Source: Hofstenia miamia (Eukaryota; Xenacoelomorpha; Acoela; Hofsteniidae). From it: 64,000 nt of DNA. The position numbers and the translations under genes are program-made. A model generated the notes under the pieces. It saw only the letters and a program-made list of their open reading frames with translations, had not been told where the DNA came from and did no database searches. Within the stretch, counting starts at the first letter, position 1; each line of letters starts with the position of its first letter. Of the stretch, positions 32,621-41,547 are shown one piece after another. The stretch covers positions 1 to 64,000 of the forward strand of contig CABFPE010001141.1 in the NCBI GenBank assembly GCA_900660155.1. Direction: 5' to 3'.

Positions 32621-33948
32621 CTTACTTCTCACAGCTTCATGCTGGTATCCCTCTCAGCTCGGGGAACTCACCAGTTCTCGGGGAGTCTGAGAGCTTTCCT
32701 TATGACTCTAGCTGTTCCTAACAATGCTGCCTTCTGTGCTACTGCTCCTCCCCACTTTGGTACTCCCAACTCCTCCAAGTATCTCTTATGCTTCTTACTC
32801 ACTGCTCCTAGTGCTCCTACAACTACCGGGACTACTTCAACTTTCTTTACCTTCCACAGCCTTTCTATTTCCTCTGCCAACTCTCTGTACTTGTCTATCT
32901 TCTCTTTCTCCTTGCTTTCTACATTCCTGTCCTTTGGTACTGCTATGTCTATTACTGTTCCTAATCTTTTCTCTTTGTCTACCACTACTATGTCTGGCCT
33001 CCGTGCTTCTATCACTTTGCTCGTCTGTATGTTGAAATCCCACAGTATCTTAACCTTCTCATTTTCTATGACGCCCTGTGGCTTGTGCTCATACCACTTG
33101 TCTCCTGCTTCTAACCCATGCTGCCTGCTCAAACTCCAGTGTACCATTCTTCCCACCTTGTCGTGCCTGAACTTATACTCATTCTGTGCCAACTTCTCAC
33201 ACCCTGCTGTCAGATGATCTACAGTCTCTGCCTCTTTCTTACATAGCCTACACTTATCACTTACTTCTACTCTTCTGTCTATATGCTTCTTCACCCAGTT
33301 TGTTCTTATTGCTTGCTCCTGTGCTGCCATTATCAGTGCTTCTGTTTCTCTCTTCCGTCCTGCCTTCTTTAACCCTTTAACTGTGATAGGGATTAAGCTA
33401 ACTACGAACAGTAGTGGTGCTAGGCTGGAATATGCCTCGCCTAAACCTCAACCTGTGCCCGTCTAACTCAGTCTGCCACTTTCCCATCTCCCTCTCTGGG
33501 CACCTACTCACCACACACTCCTCAAATGCTACTGATAGTCTCTCATGAACACTAATGAACTGTTTCAGCCAATACCCATGTACCTCGTCTTTGCCTTCCA
33601 GTTCTTCATCTTCTTTAGAGCCCCCTTCAGCCTTGCAGTTGTGATTGCTTCTTCTTCTTCTTGCCTGAATTCGTTCTGCATCTGCTCATTTTCTATCTCT
33701 TGTCCCGCACTTCCCCGTATACTCTCTCAGATTACTGCGTGCTTGCCTGCTCTAGCTGTAGCCTTCTCTCCTGCATCTAGTTCTTTGTACAATCTTCCTT
33801 CTTGGGTCTCTTGCCCTTGCCCTATATTTTCTCAGTTTCTCAGCTTCCTCAATTATTCTCTGCTTAAGCTCTTCTCTTGCAGTTTCTATAGTCTTGCCTT
33901 TACCTACCTTGCACCTGTCCTTACTTGTCCCAATCTTCCCTATTTGCT
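32621..33948 (-). mobile_element. R4/Dong-like LINE, copy B (two internal deletions, 5'-truncated)
   Basis: Minus-strand copy in tandem with A. The 3' part (32621-33375) includes a 220-codon open reading (33330-32668) with the CCHC knuckle and RRPDIVVVDKEKR...IDIAVPKD endonuclease, nearly identical to copy 1. The same 0.8-kb deletion join as copy A lies near 33380 (one base differs, GGATTAAGC versus CGATTAAGC). A second loss of about 0.38 kb relative to copy A occurs near 33497. Upstream of that, 33498-33945 is visibly older, with many substitutions and small indels, and stops abruptly in the linker at TATTTGCTGC, where copy C begins. Confidence 0.8.
32668..33330 (-). CDS. LINE copy B, zinc knuckle and restriction-like endonuclease
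   Basis: 220 open codons matching 20863-21522 of copy 1 with only a few amino-acid changes (for example KKHKRYLEELG versus KKHTRYLEELG). Contains CRLCKKEAETVDHLTAGC and the RPD...IDIAVP endonuclease core. It is an open C-terminal domain in a copy that lacks most of its RT. Confidence 0.8.
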   Translation of the reverse strand: MAAQEQAIRTNWVKKHIDRRVEVSDKCRLCKKEAETVDHLTAGCEKLAQNEYKFRHDKVGRMVHWSLSRQHGLEAGDKWYEHKPQGVIENEKVKILWDFNIQTSKVIEARRPDIVVVDKEKRLGTVIDIAVPKDRNVESKEKEKIDKYRELAEEIERLWKVKKVEVVPVVVGALGAVSKKHKRYLEELGVPKWGGAVAQKAALLGTARVIRKALRLPENW

Positions 33949-34168
33949 GCCAGCTTCATGCTGGTATCCCTCTCAGCTCGGGGAACTCACCAGTTCTCGG
34001 GGAGTCTGAGAGCTTTCCTTAGGACTCTAGCTGTTCCTAACAATGCTGCCTTCTGTGCTACTGCTCCTCCCCACTTTGGTACTCCCAACTCCTCCAAGTA
34101 TCTCTTATGCTTCTTACTCACTGCTCCTAGTGCTCCTACAACTACCGGGACTACTTCAACTTTCTTTA

Positions 34169-34570
34169 NNNNNNNNNNNNNNNNNNNNNNNNNNNNNNNN
34201 NNNNNNNNNNNNNNNNNNNNNNNNNNNNNNNNNNNNNNNNNNNNNNNNNNNNNNNNNNNNNNNNNNNNNNNNNNNNNNNNNNNNNNNNNNNNNNNNNNNN
34301 NNNNNNNNNNNNNNNNNNNNNNNNNNNNNNNNNNNNNNNNNNNNNNNNNNNNNNNNNNNNNNNNNNNNNNNNNNNNNNNNNNNNNNNNNNNNNNNNNNNN
34401 NNNNNNNNNNNNNNNNNNNNNNNNNNNNNNNNNNNNNNNNNNNNNNNNNNNNNNNNNNNNNNNNNNNNNNNNNNNNNNNNNNNNNNNNNNNNNNNNNNNN
34501 NNNNNNNNNNNNNNNNNNNNNNNNNNNNNNNNNNNNNNNNNNNNNNNNNNNNNNNNNNNNNNNNNNNNNN
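34169..34570. other. Assembly gap (402 N)
   Basis: A run of N inside the LINE cluster. Readings that span it are artefacts. True length and content are unknown. Confidence 1.
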
Positions 34571-35119
34571 TGGCAACCTAGCTCTCTCACCTATTTCTTC
34601 CTTCATCTTTTCCTTGATTGCTGCTTCAGTTTCTGCATCTGCTACTTCTGCCACTTCTGTCTCAACATCTATCACTTCATCTTCCCTTTGCTTAACTTGT
34701 TTAACTCTCTTTTTCCCCTTACTCTCATCCAGCTGTAACTTTCTCACTTGCCCTGCAAGCCTCTGCTCTGTAACTTCTAATCCCGTTCTTGCCTTCCTCC
34801 ATTCTTCCAACATTCTCTTCCTGTAACCCCTCTCATCTGGCCTGCTTCTTCTGTAACACTCCAATGCTGTCCTGTTCTGCTCATCTGTCCACTTATGCCG
34901 TTGTCCATTGGTCTGTGTGGATCCTGTACTGCCACTTCTCGAGTCCACACTCCCGATTGTGGAGTCCGCCTGTTGTCCGGAGATTCTTAGCACCCTCTGA
35001 CCATTGAAGGCCTGCCGGGGACTGAGGGCCTTTGCTCTATCATGACTTTTCATCAGTGTTATTTTTGTGTTTGATTTTGGACTCACATTCTCCTAGGAAG
35101 TTGCCAACCAAGGCTTTAG

Positions 35120-35224
35120 AGTGCTTCCTACCCTGTGAGCTAAGTCATCCAGTTTGCTAACCACGATCACAGTTGCTTAACCTCAGCTTACCAACCTGCG
35201 TCTCTACCAACTGGGCTACCTGCC
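35120..35224 (-). promoter_or_regulatory. tRNA-like 5' head of LINE copy C (different from copy A)
   Basis: Minus strand from the (TAA)n junction: GGCAGGTAGCCCAGTTGGTA with a textbook A box (TAGCCCAGTTGG, 35218-35207). B-box-like candidates downstream (GGTTAAGCAAC near 35181-35171, GGTTAGCAAAC near 35164-35154) are poor. The sequence is unlike the head of copy A, although the coding regions that follow are clearly homologous (AAGGCCCTCAGTCCCCGGCA versus AAAGCCCTCAGTTCCCGGCA). Confidence 0.5.
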
Positions 35225-35225
35225 C

Positions 35226-35278
<53 letters not shown>

Positions 35279-35279
35279 T
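35225..35279. repeat. (TTA)n microsatellite
   Basis: About 18 perfect TTA units between the 5' head of LINE copy C and the next LINE. Confidence 0.95.
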
Positions 35280-35283
35280 CAGC

Positions 35284-37176
35284 ATTAAGTCATAACACAA
35301 ATATAATGTTAATGGGCGACTGGAATTTGAACTTTTTAAATATAGCTGAAAAAACTAAGCTACAAAATTTCCTTTCAACTTTCATCATCTCACTAATAAA
35401 TCAATGCATTCCACCCAGAATTTCTGCAAATAGCCAAACCGTGATTGATTATTTTATGGTTTCAGAAAATGAATCTTTATATAAATACATTTGCTCTGAA
35501 TTTCCCTCCTTATAATAACTTATTCTAATAAGCAAAAAATTAAAAACCCAACTAAATCTTGGATATAAATAAGAGAAAATCAGAAGAAAATGTCTTTAAG
35601 CTTATAAATAATTTAAAAACCGAACATTAGAGTAGAATTTACTCTTCACAAACACCCAATGAAATGATTAGCAACTTCAATAAAATTCATTTATTCTATT
35701 TAGATATTTGTTGCGCTGAAAGGAAAATTTTAACGCTGAAAAAACTTGATAATCTGGATAAAAAAGTTTCTAAGCCATGGATTGATACAAAATGCCTAGA
35801 GTTAATTGAACAAAAGTAATCTAAATGGAAGGGATACAAAAATTCTGAAACTGCAAACAAATATAATGCTTATAAAAATTCACGTAATTTGTACAATATT
35901 TACACACGAAAAGCCTATAACAAATATTGCTGTTCTGAATATTAAAACATCTCTTCTTAAAAAGGTAGGTGGGACTTTATAAATAGTTTATTAAATAGAT
36001 AACAAATAAAAAATCGAAAAAATAAATTATAAAGGAAAGATCATCTCTAACAATAACGTCATGAGTAACATATTTAAGTATTTTGCAACTTAGGCAATTT
36101 TGATGGAGTAAATACTCCCTTTAAGATCAATCAAGTTCAATCTATAGCCCCACTCTTCTCTTTCAGACTCGTTACTAAGTTTGAAATTATCAAATCTATT
36201 CAATCTTTAAAATTCAAATCTAGTGGTCCTTCCATTATTCCAACTTGGTTTCTCTAAAATTGCTCCAGATATAATAGCTGAGCCACTTTCATACATCATA
36301 AACGCGTGCATTAGACATTCGACTTTTCCTGACCAATTAAAATGGACAAATATTACTACATTATTTAAAAAAGATGACGCAAATAATTGTTTGAACTATA
36401 GACCGATTTCTGTTACATCACCAATTAAAAAGATTTTTGAAAGACGTCTTTTCAATCCAAATAATGAACATTTATGTAAACAATCTGCGCTCTCAAAATC
36501 AATATGGTTTTCGTAAATATACTAAGCCACTTTAATTATGGAAACATACCCTATACCGATATATATCAACCAATTTTGAATAAATTCAATGTGCAAATAA
36601 AATGGGCTATAAAAATAACAGTTACTCATATTTATAACAGAAAAATCAAGAAATTTAAAATACTTTTCTAAATCCACAGTGCATTATTTATAAAAATATA
36701 TTAACTACTTTTTTTAAATATTTAATAATATTGTTGCATACCACAAATCCAACGTTCTATCCTCTAAAATATTGCTTAGATATAATCATAGAACCCTAAA
36801 AATTAGGCTTCTTCCATATAACAAGAAAATAATGAAAAATTCATTTCTCAACACATCAATAAATATATGGAATAATTTACCTAAATCTATAAAACAACTA
36901 AATAAACGAAATTAATAAATACTTATGTAGTTATACAAGGGAAAGTCTTGAATACAAATGGCGAGGTTTTAAATTTTATAATATTGATTATTCAGTAGAC
37001 CGCATCTAACCTAAATTCGCCATAGCCCAAGCTAGTAATTGTAATTATTTTTGTAAATATTTTTGTATGTGTTTTGTTCCTTTATTTCTATTTTTTGACG
37101 CTATTTAGAGTTGTAAAAATATTTTATATTGTAAAAAGCAACTCTAAATATAGATATTTCATTTCATTCCATTTGG
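35284..37176 (+). mobile_element. CR1/Jockey-type LINE with APE endonuclease remnant (decayed)
   Basis: Plus strand. 35306-35515 reads MLMGDWNLNFLN and ISANSQTVIDYFMVSEN, the GDxN and DxxxxS blocks of an APE-type endonuclease. 35560-36080 is a degraded linker. 36223-36516 reads SKIAPDIIAEPLSYIINACI, QLKWTNITTLFKKDDANNCL and NYRPISVTSPIKKIFERRLF of the RT. Motifs A to C are then missing (deletion after about 36540), and 36740-36960 matches the C-terminal KNSFLNTSINIWNNLPKSIK block. The 3' end is near 37176 with a CATTTCATTCCATTT tail. Many stops; inactive. Confidence 0.7.
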
Positions 37177-38320
37177 TAATGCTGGATCCAAAGTGTATTG
37201 TACGTGTCAATCTGTCCTGAAACTTGAGAATGAAAATAAACCATTACTCAAATGTTAACTAACGTTTGTTACTGCACATTTGCCATAATCAATTGAAAAA
37301 CTTCAAAATCGCAAAACCTTGCAGATCCAGCTGTTATTAACGGCAAAGTAACACTATATAGTTATATAACTACAACACAAGACAAGATTATATTGATTTT
37401 TATCTATGAATCCAGATTTCAATGGAATTTTGGAAATTGCTAATGCGGCCTTTCCAGACAGAGCCTTGGAGTCCAAACTTATCCTTAATTATTGTCGAGT
37501 AATTGCTGAAAATACAAAATTTGTCATGAATATTTTGTTTTTTAGACAAACAACGCATTTTTGACCTATTTTATACTCAATTTTCATTGATTTTTTTGCC
37601 TATTATTCGTGCATTGCTGATGATGTATGTAGCGATCTGCTTTAAAATTTGAAAGTTACTCAAGTAATCACATGATAAATAATTGAAATTCGATACTAAA
37701 CTATTCACATGAATTATTAAATAAATAATAAATTTCACGATTTTTGCAACTAATTTAGCCAACTCAAATACACAGCAGCTGTCATGACTTAAGCTATGTA
37801 ATCAAATATTAAAAAATATGTAACTAGATACGTAGTTGACGGGTGTATTTAATGGAATTTCATTGAACACTTTGGCTAATTGAACAAAATTATTCTATTT
37901 AAATATATCGAATGCAAATGCCATCTAAAACTAACTGCTTAATTAGCCCACTATTTGGCATCACATAAAATGCCTTTTAACCATATCAAATTCAATTTTT
38001 CATTATAAAATCAAAATTTAAATGTCAATAGATACGGTTTTGCAGAAATCGGTTTTAAAAAGTTGAAAGATTTCTTCCTGTTTCCACCAAAATAGAAGTT
38101 TTATTTTCTTGAGAATTACATTTGACTCATTACTTAACCTTAAATAGTGTAATTTAATTTAACAATTTAATCGTTAAATATGAAAGCAAACCGCCAAATT
38201 TGTTTAATCCTGAATTTAGGTTGTGGGTAATTTCAAAATATATTAATCCCAGGAATCAACCTTATTTAAAATTGATGAGAAATTTTGAAAGCCTATGGAT
38301 TGAAATATGTATCCCCCCCC
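37177..38320. other. No gene recognised
   Basis: AT-rich, without coding signal. Ends in a C homopolymer (38314-38324). Confidence 0.5.
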
Positions 38321-38321
38321 C

Positions 38322-38400
38322 CCAATCGCAGAGCGGAACTCGCAACCAACTGACTCGCATGAAATAATCGCGACCAATCTCTTACTCTCCTAGTAAAGGT
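38322..38400 (-). repeat. Possible tRNA-SINE fragment
   Basis: Minus strand: CGAGTCAGTTGGTTGCGAGT resembles a tRNA D-arm/A-box region and GTTCCGCTCTGCGATTGG an anticodon arm, followed by a G run. A related sequence is present at 39511-39560 in the same orientation. It is too short and diverged for a firm call. Confidence 0.3.
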
Positions 38401-39222
38401 CAATTAAAAGTATTGAATGAAATAAATTGAATTCTTTACTTGATGAATTGATCTAGAAATGTACTTTTTCGTTTTCGATGAGTTTTTCGTTGTGATATTT
38501 AATGCCCATCTTAATTGAATATCAAGTTTTTTATAAAGCACTTCGCTTAGATCAGTAAATAAAATATTTGCGTAATTAAGGTGACTCATGATGTAAGCAT
38601 GGAAGAATTGAATTATCGCACAAGGTGGTAATTGCCTAACTACTAGTGTCATAGTTCTTATACCTATAGCTAATTTTCTAACTATTAAAATGGTATGAGA
38701 GTTGAATTTTAGCTTTGAGTCAATATTTACTCCTAGGCAGACTTGTCAACGGGCCGAGCTTGAGCACAGTATTTGATATACAACGAGCATATTTTAGGCA
38801 AAGCAAGTTTATAGTTCTGCTTGTTAATTTGATTATGGAGACTTTCTTATTTTTTGCAGTCAGTATGCCTTTCCTATAACGCTTATTTAAGAAATTTTTA
38901 TTAAATAATAGGAAGAGCTATGTAAAAAATTCTTTGAGCACAATAATTTTAAAAAAATACCGAGCTAAAACGAGGCTCATTCAAAGATTTTATGTGGCGA
39001 GCCGAGCCGAACTTGGAAATGTCCGTTCGTTGACAAGTCTGCTCCTAGGTACTTGAGAATGTCATTAATATTATTTACATTTAAATTCACTGCAGAAACA
39101 TCGTAATTGCTTTTATTCAGCTGCAAAATACAAAATTCTCTTTTAGCTTCATTAATATTCAAATTGTGCATACAAAAGTGTTTTGACAATTTGTTACAAT
39201 TCCTAAACATAGAGCTATAGCT
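38401..39222 (-). mobile_element. CR1-type LINE fragment (family with TTATC tail), interrupted by a hAT MITE
   Basis: Minus strand. 39210-39042 reads NINEAKREFCILQLNKSNYD and VNNINDILKYLGA; after the MITE at 38738-39041 the reading resumes with VNIDSKLKFNSH and continues at 38652-38404 with MTLVVRQLPPCAIIQFFHAY, MSHLNYANILFTDLSEVLYK. These are the thumb and C-terminal blocks (KYLGVxID...L.F..H, then SHLNY) of a CR1/Jockey-type RT. The same family occurs at 59716-60680 (plus), where KSMTLVVRQLPPCAIIQFFN is nearly identical, and at 41548-42450. Truncated at both ends. Confidence 0.75.
38738..39041. mobile_element. hAT-type MITE, copy B (304 bp) with 8-bp target duplication
   Basis: Ends CAGACTTGTCAACG and CGTTGACAAGTCTG; CTCCTAGG on both sides (38730-38737, 39042-39049). 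The reverse complement aligns along its whole length with copy A at 25665-26045, but lacks the CGGCT expansions that lengthen copy A. It has inserted into the KYLGV codons of a LINE, so it postdates that LINE. Confidence 0.92.
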
Positions 39223-39299
39223 CTAAGATTAAAACAGGTACAAATATTTTAGTGTTAGGTATACCTAACACTAAAATATTTGTACCTGTTTTAATCTTA
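39211..39299. repeat. 76-bp perfect palindrome beside a 14-bp palindrome
   Basis: 39224-39299 is a perfect inverted repeat without spacer: 38-base arms meeting at GGTA|TACC (centre 39261/39262), outer ends TAAGATTAAAACAGG and CCTGTTTTAATCTTA. Directly to its left, overlapping by one base, AGAGCTATAGCTCT (39211-39224) is itself a perfect palindrome. The LINE fragment ends at this point on the left. It could be two abutting transposon ends, a fold-back insertion or a chimeric-read artefact. Confidence 0.95.
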
Positions 39300-39640
39300 C
39301 GTGGCTTCTTAGGAGGGCGAGACGAGCTACAAGATGTGGTCGGATTACTAGATGTTTTTTCTAGATGTTGGGATTCGTGTGAATGCGTAGATGTGAATGA
39401 CTCTGAAAACATGTTCGAGTGCTCTCTGAAGAATGTATGCAGCGATAGCAATTCTTCTTTACTGAGCTCTAGAAAGGGAATTGCTATTCGCGTCAACAAT
39501 GGTTTGACAGACAGAGCCCACAACCAACTGCTTCGAATGAAATCATCGCGGCCAAATAGAATCGACTCACAAATTAAATGGCAACAAACATTCATAATGA
39601 TAATTACTCGACTATGAATGAAAAAAATCATATTCTAATC
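39300..39640 (-). other. Unrecognised sequence, open on both strands
   Basis: Open on both strands across about 340 bases. The minus reading includes FGRDDFIRSSWLWALSVK and SNPTTSCSSSRPPKKPRKIK. GC is higher than the neighbours. Its GRDDFIRSSWL stretch is echoed at 38340-38395 (minus GRDYFMRVSWL), so it may be part of a repeat rather than a host exon. No family recognised. Confidence 0.3.
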
Positions 39641-39659
39641 ATGACGATGCTTCATATTT

Positions 39660-39896
39660 CGTAAGATACTTCACCTTACTGTAAACTACAATTCCCGTTA
39701 TATAATTATAATTCGAGGACTTCTAAATTAAAAAAAGTGAAATTTAAAAAACATCTTAGAAATTCATTTTTAAACTCAACAATTGAACAATTGAATAACT
39801 TACCATTTGAAATAAAACGAATCAAAAGTCGCAGGAAATTTAAAAGTCAAATCAATAACTACCCCCCATATGCTTGCTAATATATCCCTAAAATCG
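39660..39896 (+). mobile_element. LINE C-terminal fragment
   Basis: The plus strand reads LRNSFLNSTIEQLNNLPFEI and KRIKSRRKFKSQINNY, the terminal RNSF...WNxLP...FK block of CR1/Jockey-type LINEs. It is interrupted on the right by the hAT copy at 39905; related LINE sequence resumes after that insertion. Confidence 0.5.
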
Positions 39897-39904
39897 GTTT
39901 TACC

Positions 39905-41539
39905 CAGGCTTGTCATTGGAAAGATTTTTCTGTCCAATCAAATCTAATCCAATAGAAAAACATTAGAATTTTCCAATTGGAGTCCAATTGAATTCCAATC
40001 TAAGTTTGAGTTTGCTAATCCACATTTTCTATAGAACATACATGACATATTTTTGCATTCACATAATATTTATTTGAGTATAATACATCTGTCTACTGAT
40101 AAGGCCTGAATTTCGCTGGTAAGAATAAAAATTGCAGAATTTTAAGGAAAGTCTTAGAGAAAGCAGAATGAATTATTATTACAGAACAAATGCATTGATT
40201 TTATTTTAAGAATTTCTGGACTGCAATGAGGCTATAATACGAGATCCTATAGTCGATCAACATCACTCTCAATACAAAAACCTCTCTGTTAACCTCTCTA
40301 TTTGTTTGTTTCTAAGCTAAGTTTCAGTTCTAATTATGCTCCTCTGTAGGATCGGGAGGAATTTTTAAACTGAGGGTGTGACCGATTTTTTAAAATTGTG
40401 GAGCAACAATTTAAAATGTTTCATGCATTAATTTTTTATCTGCTTTTGCAAATTTTGAAACTTATCACTGCATAGATGCACTTCTGAAATATATTAGAAG
40501 ATGGCCTCATCACTGAAATTCCAACCCACTAAACCCAATGATTTGGAGTATTTTTATTCAAGCCTCGTAGTTGATGTAACATCTTTGTTTGGATCAGAAT
40601 ATAAGAAACATATCCAAGATGTCACGGAATTTCAATATGATGAAAAATTTGATCTCCTATCGTATTGGAAGAATTTCACTACCAAAAAACTTAGATAAGT
40701 AGCAAGAACTTATTTAACCATATAAGTTTCAGAAATAGCTCCTGATCTAGTGCTTAGTTCAACTGGAATTACGATTCCTGATTGACCCAAACACCTGCAC
40801 TTTGCCGTCTGAGCGAACTCTGAGTTATCAGAAAATACAATATACAATGCAGTATATCTTAAAATCCAGCAATTCATATTTTATGTTTATGGGTGTTCTA
40901 TTGGGAGATTTGCAGAATTCTGTGATATGTTAATAGGTGACCCGTGGGAGTGTCATCAAATCATTGTCCTGCCACAAGGCTATTCCCTCGCTGGTGTTAG
41001 TGTAGCGAGATCCTTCAACCAATTGTATGGCATTCCTCAGTAAATCACTATCCTTTAGGACGAAAGATAGAATTCTTAAAGAAAAAGGAAATTATAGTTT
41101 ATTGAGTTTTTGCATACAAAATATACTACAACTACTGATAATATATTATCGTAAAATGGCGCCAACTATCCATTTGAAATGATGCGTAATGTGAAAACAC
41201 AAATATGCATATGATGTCATGACAGAATTACGATGAAGGCTTTATTAAGGGACATTATTGGATTTAAGCACAATGATAATGTAAGTGCGAATTTTTCAGA
41301 TATTATATTCTAATCAAATAAAATTATTCAAAACGTACTTATTTTGTGGTTTTAGAGTCAACATTGCAATTAGTTACCATGAATTTCCTATTTCATTCAG
41401 AATATTATCAGACCAATATCAAAAGCAATTGTAAAAACAGCAGTGATACTTTTATGTAAAATTATTCCAATGAAAATCCAATTGGAATCCAATGAATAGA
41501 AAATTTTGCTTGTCCAACCAATTCCAATGGACAAGCCTG
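39905..41539 (+). mobile_element. hAT transposon copy (1.6 kb) with target duplication, decayed
   Basis: The left end CAGGCTTGTCATTGGAA and right end TTCCAATGGACAAGCCTG are inverted repeats with a one-base indel. GTTTTACC (39897-39904) and GTTTTACG (41540-41547) flank it as an 8-bp duplication with one change. Inside, 40501-40698 reads DVTEFQYDEKFDLLSYWKNF and continues through stops with APDLVLSSTGITIPD, the C-terminal dimerisation region of a hAT transposase (FDxLxYW...). Only this C-terminal part is recognisable, so it is an internally deleted, inactive copy. The first ten bases, CAG(A/G)CTTGTC, match the hAT MITE ends at 25665 and 38738. Confidence 0.8.
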
Positions 41540-41547
41540 GTTTTACG

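Larger units (their letters stand above)
33949..35224 (-). mobile_element. R4/Dong-like LINE, copy C (assembly gap inside)
   Basis: 33949-34168 is a 3'-end segment (CAGCTTCATGCTGGTATCCC onward) that matches 32632-32850 of copy B with a single base difference seen. It is followed by an N run. 34571-35090 is the 5' coding part (reading from MSPKSNTKITLMKSHDRAKA through the Myb-like RHKWTDEQNRTALECY region to GERARLP), moderately diverged from copy 1. A tRNA-like head different from that of copy A follows, then (TTA)n at 35225. The 5' part may really belong with the old 5' part of copy B, with the young 3' piece placed next to the gap by mis-assembly. Confidence 0.7.

Noticed and set aside
32639-33217. 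Long serine/leucine-rich plus-strand open frames (also 31657-32271 and 30208-30687, and the minus-strand frames at 18500-19165, 20292-20813 and 20973-21623)
   Set aside because: They are antisense shadows of the R4/Dong-like LINE coding strand. The sense strand carries the conserved RT and endonuclease motifs; the antisense products have only biased composition.
34043-35086. Open frames of 150-300 codons across 34169-34570
   Set aside because: They run through a block of N and are not real continuous readings.
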